Below, in pieces: positions 34,057-44,103 of a DNA stretch of 64,000 nucleotides. A model generated the notes under the pieces. That model worked only from the letters and a program-made list of their open reading frames with translations, made no database searches and was not told the origin of the DNA. Both the position numbers and the translations under genes were made by a program. This DNA comes from Calothrix sp. NIES-4105. GTDB taxonomy: Bacteria > Cyanobacteriota > Cyanobacteriia > Cyanobacteriales > Nostocaceae. The stretch's first letter is position 1. The number at the start of each line of letters is the position of its first letter. The stretch spans positions 8,175,717 through 8,239,716 of the forward strand of contig NZ_AP018290.1 of the NCBI RefSeq assembly GCF_002368415.1, read 5' to 3'.

Positions 34057-35193
34057 TTAAGTTCCCAAGGCAATTACTGCGTTAGTTCCACCAAATCCGA
34101 AGCTGAAGCACATTACCCGCTCAATTCTACTTATGTGTGCTTTGTAAACTAAATTTAAATCAAAGTCAGTTTCGCGCAAACCTACGCATGGTGGAAGTAT
34201 TTGATTTTTTAATGCCAGTAACGAAAAAGCTACACCGACTGCACCACTAGCGCCAATTGTATGACCTGTGGCGCCTTTAGTTGAACTGACATACGGGCGA
34301 TGTGTAAAAACATGCTTGATAATACGACTTTCAACTTCATCGTTAAGTATTGTAGCAGTGCCGTGAGCGTGAATGTAGTCGATGTCGTTTGGTTCTAAAG
34401 TACTTCGTTTTAAACATTGTTTGACAGCTGCCACAGCCATTTTTCCTTCGGGGTCTGGGGAGTTGGAATGATAAGCATCAGCAGTTGATCCAAAACCAAG
34501 AACTTTACCATAAATTCTTGCGTTTCTTTGTTTTGCTAATTTTGCGGACTCTAAAATAAATACTGCTCCACCTTCACCCAAAACCAAACCTTCGCGATGT
34601 TTATCGAAGGGATATGCTCCGGTTTTAGCCAAAGCACCCATTTGTGCAAATCCAGTAATCGTCATTCGTGTAATTGGTGCTTCTATTGCACCCGCAATTA
34701 CACGTACACATTGTCCGGTTTGAATTAGTAAAGCTGCCTGTATAAGAGCGCTAATTCCAGTGGCACATGCAGCCATTGGAGCTAAAACAATACCAGTGGC
34801 GCCAATTTGCCGAGCTACTGAAACAGCATTCATGTGAGGTAAACTATTAAGCCAATTATTGCCCCATTGAGTTGTGCGGTGGGCGTAAATATCAGGCGCC
34901 ATTTTTTCCCATGTTGCTATAAACGCGCGACTAGAGCCAATAACTACACCACAATCTGGTAAAGGTGGATTTATACCAGCATCTTGGAGCGCAGAAAAAA
35001 CAACCAGTTGAGTTAATTTTTGTAACTCAACTGGTTGATTAGCAATCATCGCCAAAGGGCGTGCAGTAAGTTCTGAAAATGGCTGTTGTAAACGAATTCC
35101 TGTTTTAAGTGCGACAATATTTTGCCAGTTAGCTTCTAGGTTTTCACCTATTGCTGAAGTTAAACCGATACCAGTTACTACAACCGAATCCAT
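34057..35193 (-). CDS. Beta-ketoacyl-ACP synthase (KAS II-like)
   Basis: 378-residue condensing enzyme. The catalytic triad is Cys-His-His: Cys143 in LAPMAACATGISALIQAALL, His in DYIHAHGTATILNDEVESRI, and His in STKGATGHTIGASGAVGVAF. It ends in the typical SFGFGGTNAVIALGT. It is about 35 residues shorter than housekeeping FabF, mainly in the N-terminal half, so I take it to be a second KAS II-type enzyme found in cyanobacteria rather than the main FabF. No acyl carrier protein gene is adjacent. It begins at ATG 35193, 140 bp from a large inverted-repeat element. Confidence 0.82.
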   Translation of the reverse strand: MDSVVVTGIGLTSAIGENLEANWQNIVALKTGIRLQQPFSELTARPLAMIANQPVELQKLTQLVVFSALQDAGINPPLPDCGVVIGSSRAFIATWEKMAPDIYAHRTTQWGNNWLNSLPHMNAVSVARQIGATGIVLAPMAACATGISALIQAALLIQTGQCVRVIAGAIEAPITRMTITGFAQMGALAKTGAYPFDKHREGLVLGEGGAVFILESAKLAKQRNARIYGKVLGFGSTADAYHSNSPDPEGKMAVAAVKQCLKRSTLEPNDIDYIHAHGTATILNDEVESRIIKHVFTHRPYVSSTKGATGHTIGASGAVGVAFSLLALKNQILPPCVGLRETDFDLNLVYKAHISRIERVMCFSFGFGGTNAVIALGT

Positions 35194-35206
35194 AGAATAA
35201 GTTTAA

Positions 35207-35347
35207 AGTGCGCTCGTGCGCTCGTGCTGAGTATTGAGTGCTAAGTATTGAGTACTGAGTTTAAAGTTATAACTTTTAACTCCTAGCTCCTAACTTATAA
35301 CTCCTAACTCTCAATTCCGCTCCTCAGCACGAGCGCACGAGCGCACT
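35207..35347. repeat. Inverted-repeat element with 25-bp perfect arms
   Basis: The arms at 35207-35231 and 35323-35347 are exact reverse complements; both contain the CGCTCGTGCGCTCGTGC core. The interior is a string of GAGTATTGAGTGCTAAGTAT and CTCCTAACTTATAACTCCT motifs, commonly seen as dispersed cyanobacterial repeats. It separates the ketoacyl synthase and cyclophilin genes and could fold as a very stable hairpin. Confidence 0.8.
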
Positions 35348-35359
35348 CATTACTCTTTA

Positions 35360-36181
35360 TTACTTTCCGCCATTTTTCAAATTTTCGGCGCCTTGTGTGA
35401 CTTTGGCTGAGTCGATGCGGTCACCTTGCTGAATTTTGTCAACAATATCCATGCCTTGGGTAACGTTACCAAATACAGCATACGAACCATCGAGGAATTC
35501 GAGATTTGCCAAAGCAAAGTAGAACTGGGAAGAAGCGGAGTTTGGCATTTGGGAACGTGCCATTGCGACGGCGCCTACCTTATGGGTAAGTACAGGGGGT
35601 TGGTTAACTCTAGCTTCTTGGAGAGTTTTACCGTAAATTGGTTCGTCTGAGCCTTTGGTCTTAATTTCGAGGGGAATACGTCGTTCGCTATTAGTAGTTT
35701 TATCGATAAAACCACCTGTTCCCAATCTGTTCGCTGGGAAGTTTTGGTCTTTACTTTGTGGATCTCCACCTTGAACTACAAATGGCTGAGGACTACGTAC
35801 AACTCGATGGAAAGACAAGCCATCATAAACACCTCTTTGAACTAAATCAATAAAATTTCCAGCTGTAATTGGGGCATTTGTGCCGTCAACTTCAATAGTG
35901 ATTGGTGAACCTTTAACGGTCATCACTACGGTTGCCTTTCCTTCGAGTCTTGGTAAATCGTTCATACCTGGGATATCACTATTATTTTGAGATACAGAGT
36001 TGGTCTGAGTTGCAGTCTCTGTTGTTGTTGTCTCGCCTGTTGCAGCAGTAGTTGCGGTTCTTGCTTCAATTGCCGTTGCACTTGAGTCGGCGCCACTTGA
36101 GGTTGTCTGTGATGTTGTACACCCACCCACAAATATTGCACCTACAACTATAAGCGCTATCAAAAACTTAGGAATTTTCAC
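35360..36181 (-). CDS. Cyclophilin-type peptidyl-prolyl isomerase, lipoprotein
   Basis: Folding catalyst anchored outside the cytoplasm. [20 protein letters not shown] ends in the lipobox GGC (Cys21), followed by a Thr/Ser/Ala-rich linker to about residue 75. The cyclophilin domain has [40 protein letters not shown] and [20 protein letters not shown], giving the conserved FHR, Q-x-x-x-F and FG residues. 273 residues including the linker is normal for thylakoid- or periplasm-directed cyclophilins of cyanobacteria. Single gene, divergent neighbours none; next upstream on the same strand is ycf4. Confidence 0.9.
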   Translation of the reverse strand: MKIPKFLIALIVVGAIFVGGCTTSQTTSSGADSSATAIEARTATTAATGETTTTETATQTNSVSQNNSDIPGMNDLPRLEGKATVVMTVKGSPITIEVDGTNAPITAGNFIDLVQRGVYDGLSFHRVVRSPQPFVVQGGDPQSKDQNFPANRLGTGGFIDKTTNSERRIPLEIKTKGSDEPIYGKTLQEARVNQPPVLTHKVGAVAMARSQMPNSASSQFYFALANLEFLDGSYAVFGNVTQGMDIVDKIQQGDRIDSAKVTQGAENLKNGGK

Positions 36182-36320
36182 GCTGCTCTTGCCAGTCTTT
36201 GTGTCAACTTAAGTATCTTAATAAAGATTTTGGATTTTAGATTTTAGATTGATTTAGAATCCCAAATCTATTCATGTCCGTAAACGCAGTTTTCCCGTAG
36301 GGTAGGAAAATCCAAAATTC

Positions 36321-36917
36321 TTAGAGTCCTTCTAGAGAAACGCCTAAAAATCGAGCTAATTGGGCGCCAGTTACTTCCAAATCTTGTAATGCAATAGGTT
36401 GTCCAACTCGTGTTAAGGGAATGTCTCTACGACCCTTGACGCGCAAATACAGCGCACGACGGGGGTTAAGACCCTCTTTAATTTCGACACGCACTGACTG
36501 TACATCATCGATAGAGCAGTCAATCTCGATTTTGCGGTTTTTACCAGGGAAACCCCAACGAAATATCTTAATTTTATTTGTCTCGCGATTAAATTCGTTA
36601 TAACCGCCGCCAATGTCCCATAATATAGCCAGCCAAAGGTAAAGCGACAAAAGTAAACCAGCGATACCGTATAGCCCCATTACAATCCCTTGTGGGATGA
36701 AGATTAGCTGGGTTGCGTCGGTGACAGGAAGTAAATTTACTTTAAGATAACTTGACAAACCAGCAAGTAAAAACCCTGTTGCACCAGAAGTAACAACAAT
36801 AGCCCACCAGTAATTGCTAAATCGACGAGAACCCAAAACTTTTTGATTTAAAACTTTTGAAGCGGAGTTGTCGCCGTTGGGCGATTCGCCTCGATTTATC
36901 GTTGTTGAAGCTGTCAT
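36321..36917 (-). CDS. ycf4: Photosystem I assembly protein Ycf4
   Basis: Thylakoid membrane protein that helps assemble photosystem I. After a disordered 30-residue N-terminus the two membrane segments are WWAIVVTSGATGFLLAGLSS and FIPQGIVMGLYGIAGLLLSL. The soluble domain contains GGGYNEFNRETNKIKIFRWG, FPGKNRKIEIDCSIDDVQSV and GLNPRRALYLRVKGRRDIPL, all characteristic of Ycf4. Length 198 is typical. It is divergent from psbD across a 935-bp gap, so photosystem I assembly and photosystem II core genes share this intergenic region. Confidence 0.95.
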   Translation of the reverse strand: MTASTTINRGESPNGDNSASKVLNQKVLGSRRFSNYWWAIVVTSGATGFLLAGLSSYLKVNLLPVTDATQLIFIPQGIVMGLYGIAGLLLSLYLWLAILWDIGGGYNEFNRETNKIKIFRWGFPGKNRKIEIDCSIDDVQSVRVEIKEGLNPRRALYLRVKGRRDIPLTRVGQPIALQDLEVTGAQLARFLGVSLEGL

Positions 36918-37852
36918 GTAACTACCGAGAATCCTTAGTTGTTATCTGTATACTCCCAAAAGTCGCGCTTGTTGATTTGTGACAAGCGTAGCTTCTACTT
37001 AAAAGTCTGACATTGAATAACGAATTCTTGCAAGTGCTGAAAACAGTGCTGACTATTAACTATTAAGTGTTTGTTCGGAATTTGGGGGCAACAAGAGCGT
37101 CGGATTGGCGCCAATACTCCGTAAAGAAACGTAAATTTTAAGTTTTCTGAGAAAACATGTGTCAAATTGTTAATTTTCTGATATTGATATTAGTAGTGAG
37201 TGTTTGCGTTTTATACCTGAAAAACAAGTATGAATGAGGCATAAGCACGAACAATGTGATAAATTAAGATTGGTTAAGAAATCATGCATCGCTTTTGATG
37301 GTGCATGGTTTGGGTTTTGGCAACACCCAGAAAGCGCTTTGTCATAGTACAAGGTAGCTTCTCATAATCTTGGTAGCTAGAATGTTACGAAGAATGTCAC
37401 AAACAAACGTTAATTCCTTCTACAGCGACAAAACATAAAGAAATATGTATATTCCTTGTGTTTTGTGCCCTGTTTTAAAACGTCGCAATTTTAGTAAATA
37501 AGAGGATTTTACAGTCCGTCACGAACCCCAGACTATCAGTCACGGGGCTTGAAATAGGAAAGCTAACCACTTTCTTCATCGAGTTAAAACAGTGTCTAGC
37601 TTACAGGTTAAAAGCCTAAACTGAACTGTCTGGGCGTGGTAGCCCGAAGGATGTTAAGAATGCAGACCCTATTTTTAACCTCTCCGACAGTCAGTAGCGA
37701 TGGGAAATATATACGGGTTTTGCAAAGTTCCTGGCTTTATAAGCATAAAAACTTTGCTTTTAACAAAAATTGCCACTCAGGATTAATCGTGTTGAGGCGT
37801 GTTTCCTCCACGGGTTAAAACCATGTGGTTTCCAAACTATCAGGAGAGATTG
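36918..37852 (+). promoter_or_regulatory. Long psbD upstream region with structured leader candidate
   Basis: 935 bp without a supported gene between ycf4 and psbD. From about 37515 it becomes rich in self-complementary segments: AACCCCAGACT with AGTCACGGGGCTT (37523-37553), GGGC-gtggta-GCCC (37630-37643) and GCAAAGTT with AACTTTGC (37722-37757). Ribosome binding is AGGAGAGATTG just before ATG 37853. psbD genes have long, light-controlled leaders in several cyanobacteria; a similar role here is inference. Confidence 0.45.
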
Positions 37853-38911
37853 ATGACCATCGCAGCAGGACGCGCCCCCAGAAGCCGTGGGTGGTTTGAC
37901 GTACTCGACGACTGGTTAAAGCGTGACCGTTTTGTGTTTGTAGGTTGGTCGGGGATTCTACTGTTTCCCTGTGCTTTCCTAGCACTTGGCGGTTGGCTAA
38001 CCGGCACAACCTTCGTCACCTCGTGGTATACTCACGGATTAGCATCGAGCTACTTAGAAGGTTGTAACTTCTTGACAGTAGCAGTTTCAACTCCAGCAGA
38101 CGCAATGGGACACTCATTGTTGCTGTTGTGGGGACCTGAAGCACAAGGCGATTTTACTCGCTGGTGTCAGTTAGGTGGATTGTGGGCATTTGTTGCATTG
38201 CACGGAGCTTTCGGATTGATTGGCTTTATGCTACGTCAGTTTGAAGTCGCGCGCTTAGTAGGGATTCGTCCTTACAACGCAATTGCTTTCAGTGCGCCAA
38301 TTGCTGTATTCGTCAGCGTATTCTTGATGTACCCCTTGGGTCAGTCATCGTGGTTCTTTGCTCCAAGCTTTGGAGTGGCAGCAATCTTCCGTTTCTTGCT
38401 GTTTTTACAAGGTTTCCACAACTGGACTCTTAACCCCTTCCACATGATGGGAGTAGCGGGTGTACTCGGTGGCGCGCTGTTATGTGCGATTCACGGTGCA
38501 ACTGTGGAAAACACTTTGTTTGAAGATGGTGACGGATCGAACACCTTCCGCGCTTTCAACCCAACTCAAGCAGAAGAAACTTATTCGATGGTGACTGCAA
38601 ACCGTTTCTGGTCACAGATTTTCGGTATTGCTTTCTCTAACAAACGCTGGTTGCACTTCTTCATGTTATTCGTACCTGTAACAGGGTTATGGATGAGTGC
38701 AGTTGGTATCGTTGGTCTAGCGCTGAACTTACGTGCATATGATTTCGTATCACAAGAGCTACGTGCAGCAGAAGACCCCGAATTTGAAACTTTTTATACC
38801 AAGAACATTTTGCTAAACGAGGGTATCCGCGCTTGGATGGCTCCTCAAGATCAGCCTCACGAAAAATTTGTATTCCCTGAAGAGGTACTACCGCGTGGTA
38901 ACGCTCTCTAA
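37853..38911 (+). CDS. psbD: Photosystem II D2 protein
   Basis: Core reaction-centre subunit that, with D1, binds P680, pheophytins, quinone Q_A and the non-haem iron. ATG 37853 follows AGGAG by 9 bases and gives [20 protein letters not shown] and exactly 352 residues, the standard D2 length. An upstream in-frame start at 37799 is not used. Five membrane helices are evident, with conserved segments such as [40 protein letters not shown] and the C-terminal [20 protein letters not shown]. The gene overlaps psbC by 17 bp, as in most cyanobacteria and plastids. Confidence 0.98.
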   Translation: MTIAAGRAPRSRGWFDVLDDWLKRDRFVFVGWSGILLFPCAFLALGGWLTGTTFVTSWYTHGLASSYLEGCNFLTVAVSTPADAMGHSLLLLWGPEAQGDFTRWCQLGGLWAFVALHGAFGLIGFMLRQFEVARLVGIRPYNAIAFSAPIAVFVSVFLMYPLGQSSWFFAPSFGVAAIFRFLLFLQGFHNWTLNPFHMMGVAGVLGGALLCAIHGATVENTLFEDGDGSNTFRAFNPTQAEETYSMVTANRFWSQIFGIAFSNKRWLHFFMLFVPVTGLWMSAVGIVGLALNLRAYDFVSQELRAAEDPEFETFYTKNILLNEGIRAWMAPQDQPHEKFVFPEEVLPRGNAL

Positions 38912-40280
38912 TCGTTCAATCAATTTAGGTGGTCGCGACCAAGAATCCACTGGTTTCGCTTGGTGGTCTGGTAACGCACGTTTAATCAATTTGTCCGGTA
39001 AGCTGTTGGGCGCCCATGTGGCCCACTCTGGTTTGATAGTATTCTGGGCTGGTGCAATGACTTTGTTTGAAGTCGCGCACTTTATTCCTGAAAAGCCCAT
39101 GTACGAGCAAGGTTTAATCTTGCTACCTCACTTAGCAACTCTCGGTTGGGGTGTAGGTCCAGGCGGCGAAGTATTTGATACATTCCCTTACTTCGTAGTT
39201 GGCGTACTCCACTTAATTTCGTCTGCAGTTTTAGGATTTGGCGGTATTTATCATGCTGTTCGCGGTCCAGAAACCTTAGAAGAATACTCTTCATTCTTTG
39301 GTTACGACTGGAAAGACAAGAACAAGATGACCAATATCATTGGCTTCCACTTAATCATTCTTGGTTGTGGTGCGCTGTTGTTGGTATTGAAAGCTATGTT
39401 CTTTGGCGGTTTGTATGATACTTGGGCGCCAGGTGGTGGTGACGTTCGTGTCATTACAAATCCAACGTTGAACCCAGCAACGATTTTTGGTTATTTGCTT
39501 AAGTCCCCCTTCGGTGGAGAAGGTTGGATTGTTAGCGTTAACAACCTTGAAGACGTTGTTGGTGGTCACATTTGGGTTGCGTTAATCTGTATCTTCGGTG
39601 GTATATTCCATATCTTCTCCAAACCTTTTGCTTGGGCACGTCGTGCATTCATCTGGTCTGGTGAAGCTTACCTTTCCTACAGCTTGGGCGCCTTGTCCTT
39701 AATGGGCTTCATCGCTTCTTGTATGGTTTGGTACAACAATACTGTATACCCTAGCGAATTCTTCGGTCCTACAGGACCTGAAGCTTCGCAAGCACAAGCA
39801 TTAACCTTCTTGATTCGTGACCAACGCTTAGGTGCTAACGTTGGTTCTGCTCAAGGTCCTACAGGTCTTGGTAAATACTTGATGCGCTCACCTTCTGGTG
39901 AAATCATCTTCGGTGGTGAAACGATGCGCTTCTGGGACTTTAAAGGTCCTTGGTTAGAGCCATTACGTGGACCCAACGGTCTTGACCTCGACAAAATCAA
40001 AAATGATATTCAACCTTGGCAAGCACGTCGTGCTGCTGAGTACATGACACACGCTCCTCTGGGTTCTTTGAACTCTGTAGGTGGTGTTGCAACTGAAATC
40101 AACTCCTTCAACTACGTATCTCCTCGTGCGTGGTTGTCAACTTCTCACTTCGTATTAGGATTCTTCTTCCTAATTGGTCACTTATGGCACGCAGGTCGCG
40201 CGCGCGCTGCTGCTGGTGGCTTCGAGAAAGGTATCGACCGTGAGAACGAACCAGTAATGTTCATGAAGGAACTTGACTAG
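38895..40280 (+). CDS. psbC: Photosystem II CP43 chlorophyll apoprotein
   Basis: Inner antenna protein of photosystem II; also ligates the Mn4CaO5 cluster. GTG 38895 inside the psbD end gives (V)[19 protein letters not shown] and 461 residues, the usual CP43 length; the open frame begins at 38868 but GTG is the conserved start. Six helices with chlorophyll-binding histidines are present, and the large lumenal loop carries [20 protein letters not shown] with the Glu and Arg that approach the Mn cluster. Translation is probably coupled to psbD through the 17-bp overlap. A strong terminator follows at 40339. Confidence 0.98.
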   Translation: MVTLSNRSINLGGRDQESTGFAWWSGNARLINLSGKLLGAHVAHSGLIVFWAGAMTLFEVAHFIPEKPMYEQGLILLPHLATLGWGVGPGGEVFDTFPYFVVGVLHLISSAVLGFGGIYHAVRGPETLEEYSSFFGYDWKDKNKMTNIIGFHLIILGCGALLLVLKAMFFGGLYDTWAPGGGDVRVITNPTLNPATIFGYLLKSPFGGEGWIVSVNNLEDVVGGHIWVALICIFGGIFHIFSKPFAWARRAFIWSGEAYLSYSLGALSLMGFIASCMVWYNNTVYPSEFFGPTGPEASQAQALTFLIRDQRLGANVGSAQGPTGLGKYLMRSPSGEIIFGGETMRFWDFKGPWLEPLRGPNGLDLDKIKNDIQPWQARRAAEYMTHAPLGSLNSVGGVATEINSFNYVSPRAWLSTSHFVLGFFFLIGHLWHAGRARAAAGGFEKGIDRENEPVMFMKELD

Positions 40281-40338
40281 TTTGTATTCAACTGCGGGCA
40301 ACGCAAAAAAATATATCTTTCATAACTTATAATCGTTT

Positions 40339-40372
40339 AACCCTCGGCTAATTTATAGTCCGAGGGTTTTTA
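40339..40372 (+). terminator. Terminator of the psbD-psbC transcript
   Basis: AACCCTCGG and CCGAGGGTT form a 9-bp stem with a 12-nt loop, followed directly by TTTTAAC. Confidence 0.85.
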
Positions 40373-40600
40373 ACTAAGTATTGCGGATAGAGTAGGATAA
40401 CTAATGATACGTTGAGTCCACGTGAAATACTTGTAAGTAATGTACTGAAGACTGCTTTAGGTAATTACTGAATATCTTTAGAAACTCTTCAAAGGATTTC
40501 CAGCAAAATTCACCTAGCAGGAAAGATTTCTTACTTTAATAATGAGATAAGGGTTTTAACGCTCTTTGATTCCATTTAACGTGCAGCGAGTTGACAGTGC

Positions 40601-42208
40601 ATGAGCTACTGCTTAAATCCTACTTGTCCTAATCCAGACAATCCAGCTTACAGCGAGAGGTGTCAGTCTTGTGGCTCGCGTTTACTGTTACGCGACCGCT
40701 ACCGGGTGCTTTCATCGCTAGGTCAAGGCGGCTTCGGTGCTACATTCATTGCCCTTGATGAATTTTTACCTGGGGAACCAACTTGTGTTATTAAACAATT
40801 ACGTCCTTCAGGAACCGCACCGCATGTCTTGCAAATGGCGCGCGAACTGTTCGAGCGCGAAGCTGTCACTTTAGGAAGAATTGGCAACCATCCTCAAGTT
40901 CCGAGGTTGCTTGATTTTTTTGAAGACCGTGAACAATTTTATTTAGTTCAGGAATACATATCAGGCGCCACTTTGCAACAAGAGGTAAAAACTCAAGGAG
41001 TATTCAGCGAGGCTGGAGTTAAACAATTCTTGAGTGAAGTTTTACCATTGCTGCAATACATCCACGAGCAAAAGGTGATTCACCGTGACATCAAGCCAGC
41101 AAACTTGATACGTCGCGCTCAAGATAGCCGACTTGTACTAATTGATTTTGGTGCAGTTAAAAACCAAGTCAGCCAAACTGCGGCACTTCAATCCGGACAA
41201 ACCGCATTGACAGCATACGCAATAGGAACTCCTGGGTTTGCCCCACCTGAGCAAATGGCAATGCGTCCAGTATATTCTTCAGATATTTACGCTTTAGGTG
41301 TAACTTGTATTTATTTACTAACTGGCAAATCTCCAAAAGATTTAGACTATAATCCGACCACCGGCGAAATGATGTGGGAACATCTAGTGCAAATTAGCCC
41401 GCATCTTAGCGATGTACTGCGGAAAATGCTTGATGTATCCGTGAGAAACCGTTATCAATCATCGCCAGATGTACTACGCGCGCTAGAGATGGAGCCGTAC
41501 CTTGATAGTCTTGCACAAAGCCTAGTTAGCCAACCAGTCGGTGGTATTAAAGACCGAGGTAGTCGTTTTGATGATTCAGGAGTGCTACTAAGTAATTCTT
41601 CGAGTGGTGGTTATTCAAGTGCAGGTGTTGCCCAGGTTGCTGCTGCAATTCGTGAAAGACGAGCCAAGGTAGCACAAGCAACAAGTGCAACTGCTCATAA
41701 AGTAACAACAGTTAAATCTAATACTTGGAGTGGTATAAATACTAGCGCTAGCATTGGTTCTAAATCTAAAGTTGCTCCCCAGATGAATACTGAAGGACTG
41801 CGAGCCGCTTACAGTAAAGGTCGGCGCGATTTTGCACTGTATAATTTTAGCTTGCTTAATCTTTCCGGTACCGATTTATCAGGAGCAAGCTTCCATTCTG
41901 GAGTGTTAGAGCGTGCTAATTTAAGCGGCGCCAACTTACACAATAGTGACTTTGGTAGAGCAAGCCTTAACCGTGCCAATCTTCGCGACGCTAATATGAG
42001 TAAAGCTTATCTTAGTCATGCCGATTTAGAAGGAGCCGACCTACGTGGCGCTGACCTTAGTTATGCTTACCTTAATAATGCTAACCTGCGCGGAGCTAAC
42101 TTGTGTGGTGCAAATCTTACTGGCGCCAAAGTTTCAGATGAGCAACTGGCACTAGCTAAGACTAACTGGATGACAGTACGCCCGTCGGGCAAACGCGGTT
42201 TATTGTAA
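40601..42208 (+). CDS. Ser/Thr protein kinase, SpkB-like, with Cys motif and pentapeptide repeats
   Basis: 535-residue Hanks-type kinase. The N-terminus has a Cys-rich motif (Cys4, Cys9, Cys21, Cys24 in SYCLNPTCPNPDNP and CQSCGSR), as in Synechocystis SpkB, where it matters for activity. The kinase domain has the Gly loop SLGQGGFGATF, catalytic HRDIKPANLI (Asp163), IDFG (Asp182) and an activation loop ending GTPGFAPPEQ. A Ser-rich linker (about 320-400) leads to a C-terminal pentapeptide-repeat beta-helix (LSGANLHNSDFGRASLNRAN). There is no membrane segment. It starts a cluster of signalling genes running to 51 kb. Confidence 0.9.
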   Translation: MSYCLNPTCPNPDNPAYSERCQSCGSRLLLRDRYRVLSSLGQGGFGATFIALDEFLPGEPTCVIKQLRPSGTAPHVLQMARELFEREAVTLGRIGNHPQVPRLLDFFEDREQFYLVQEYISGATLQQEVKTQGVFSEAGVKQFLSEVLPLLQYIHEQKVIHRDIKPANLIRRAQDSRLVLIDFGAVKNQVSQTAALQSGQTALTAYAIGTPGFAPPEQMAMRPVYSSDIYALGVTCIYLLTGKSPKDLDYNPTTGEMMWEHLVQISPHLSDVLRKMLDVSVRNRYQSSPDVLRALEMEPYLDSLAQSLVSQPVGGIKDRGSRFDDSGVLLSNSSSGGYSSAGVAQVAAAIRERRAKVAQATSATAHKVTTVKSNTWSGINTSASIGSKSKVAPQMNTEGLRAAYSKGRRDFALYNFSLLNLSGTDLSGASFHSGVLERANLSGANLHNSDFGRASLNRANLRDANMSKAYLSHADLEGADLRGADLSYAYLNNANLRGANLCGANLTGAKVSDEQLALAKTNWMTVRPSGKRGLL

Positions 42209-42847
42209 TCGGTTTTATCATCACAATCACCTGCAATAAACCGTTTGGCAACTTACTGCACCCAGTCGCGCCCATATTCGCGGCGCATTTCTCTATTTTG
42301 ATAAATTTAATAATATTTTAATTATTATGACTAATTATTTAATAATAATTTAATCATTTTTTCAAGGTAATTTAATACTAATTTAATCATTGCAAGTCTT
42401 GATTGTCGCATTTGCTTGTTACAAGCTTTGATTATAACTAGTTGTACTCACTATTTTGTAAAAAAAGCAAGTATATACTCATACGAATAACTTATTGTTA
42501 TACCTTTAATAATACTATTAAGTTAAGAGTTCTTAAGGTTTTTTTTAGAAGAGACTAGCATAAAAAAGTTACAAAGATGTATATAATGGGACACCAAGTC
42601 CTATTAATAATTTTTTTATGAAAATGTTTAGTTATGTAACGGAGTATTAAATCTAGTAAACCAGATATGAAAGCCTAACTATGACTTACTAAGGCTTTCG
42701 CGCTTTCTTTGTGTAGTTGTAGTCATTACTCTAGTTTCGGCTACAATCGGCATTTACTAGATGCAATCAAACGATGAACAATCGTTCTAAAACTAGATAG
42801 ATATTTAACAAGTGTATTTGTTGTTATAGCCAGAGGCTTACCTAACT
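42209..42847. other. AT-rich intergenic region with candidate small transcript
   Basis: About 640 bp. The first half is very AT-rich with TAATTTAAT repeats (42290-42400). TATAAT at 42582 could be a promoter element; 90 bp on, GAAAGCCT (42669) and AGGCTTTC (42692) form an 8-bp hairpin followed by CGCGCTTTCTTT. Together these could bound a short RNA of about 110 nt. The remaining 140 bp before the FHA gene hold its promoter. Confidence 0.3.
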
Positions 42848-43546
42848 ATGCCTGAGTGTGTAGAAGCAGAACTCGAACAGAGATTATGTCTATATCAGAC
42901 ATTTTTAAAATTATATGAACAACACGGCAGCCTTTTGGATGAAATTCTTGAGTTAGAGACTTTTCATTCCTCAATCACAGGAGTAAAATCATTTTACTTG
43001 CAAGGTATCATAGATAATTCCGCTGTATACGTGACTACAAATTTGTGTCAAGGTGAAACATTGTCTTTGAAGCAACCACAACATATTTGGACTTTAGGGC
43101 GTGGTGTGAATAGTGGTATTCATATACTTGACTCGTATGTATCGCGATGTCACGCAGCTATTCAATATGTGGAGTGTGAGCAAAAGTTTTATTTGATTGA
43201 TTTCAATAGCTCGAATGGTTCATATGTTAATGGTGAACAAATATTTAAACAAGTTGAGTTGAAAGACGGCGACCACATTCGTCTTGGAAATACAACTTTC
43301 GATTTCTTCTTAAATGTCACCACTCGTATTTTGCCAGCAGTTTCATTAGAAACACTAATGTTACTTAGCCAAGAATCAACAGAAGTTGTTACTACGAAGA
43401 ATATTTATCAACACGAGAGTGCTAATTTAAATGTTTTGGAAGGTACCGGATATGAATATTTGCCGTGCATAACTGGGGCGCCTTCAAAAGCTTTACACTT
43501 TGAACAGTCACAAGAAATTGTAGATTATTTTTTGAGTAAAAAATGA
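42848..43546 (+). CDS. FHA-domain protein
   Basis: 232-residue protein with one forkhead-associated domain, a reader of phosphothreonine made by kinases like those next to it. The FHA residues are all present: Gly84-Arg85 (WTLGRGVNSGIHILD), Ser99 and His102 (YVSRCHAAIQ), Asn123-Gly124 and Asn128 (NSSNGSYVNG). The N-terminal 50 residues are helical, and the C-terminal 70 have no recognised domain. Its stop overlaps the start of the next gene by four bases (ATGA), so the two are one operon. Confidence 0.88.
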   Translation: MPECVEAELEQRLCLYQTFLKLYEQHGSLLDEILELETFHSSITGVKSFYLQGIIDNSAVYVTTNLCQGETLSLKQPQHIWTLGRGVNSGIHILDSYVSRCHAAIQYVECEQKFYLIDFNSSNGSYVNGEQIFKQVELKDGDHIRLGNTTFDFFLNVTTRILPAVSLETLMLLSQESTEVVTTKNIYQHESANLNVLEGTGYEYLPCITGAPSKALHFEQSQEIVDYFLSKK

Positions 43547-44013
43547 ATCAAATGCTTGAACGACTAGAATCTTTCAAAGCTGCAACAATTGCTAGCTTCT
43601 GCTCGATTTTAGCGTTCACTATCACAAATCAATTTAGCGCATATGTACTATTGAAATATTCAATATTTAATGCAAAATACATTAATATATTTGATTCGCG
43701 CTCTTTGCTAAGTGCTGCTATCGTATTATTTTCTGGATTTCTATTTGGAGTTACGTACAGATATATTGTTCGTGATGACAATAACTTTCAACTTAAAGCT
43801 GGAGGAGTCATGGCATTTGGGCTTGTACGCGGATTAGCACAAGTGAATATGACTGTTATACCAAGTGATATTAATAATCTTGGACATGACGCTTTACCTT
43901 TAATTTTACTTTTAGCGGAAAATATCTTTTTGTTTGGACTTGCTGCACTTGGGCTTGACGTAGCAATACGTGTTGGTTGGGTAAAACCCTTTAAAGCAGG
44001 CGCCATAGTATAA
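43543..44013 (+). CDS. Membrane protein co-translated with the FHA gene
   Basis: 156-residue hydrophobic protein, four probable membrane helices (about 15-35, 53-72, 87-103, 117-140). No catalytic motif recognised. Its ATG overlaps the FHA stop, which suggests translational coupling and a shared role, for example the FHA protein reporting on or docking to this membrane protein. I do not recognise the family; I see it only as a conserved-looking cyanobacterial membrane protein. The functional link is inference from the overlap. Confidence 0.6.
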   Translation: MNQMLERLESFKAATIASFCSILAFTITNQFSAYVLLKYSIFNAKYINIFDSRSLLSAAIVLFSGFLFGVTYRYIVRDDNNFQLKAGGVMAFGLVRGLAQVNMTVIPSDINNLGHDALPLILLLAENIFLFGLAALGLDVAIRVGWVKPFKAGAIV

Positions 44014-44103
44014 ATAGGAATTATCTTTTTGTTTATTTCCATTACTTGTAATTATATAATAATCGTGAATATAATATACAAGGTGATTATAAAAATGTAA
44101 AAT

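Noticed and set aside
37799-37852. N-terminal extension of PsbD
   Set aside because: D2 is 352 residues and begins at ATG 37853 with a good ribosome binding site; the extension is unsupported.
38868-38894. ATG start for psbC upstream of GTG
   Set aside because: The conserved CP43 start is the GTG at 38895 overlapping the psbD end.
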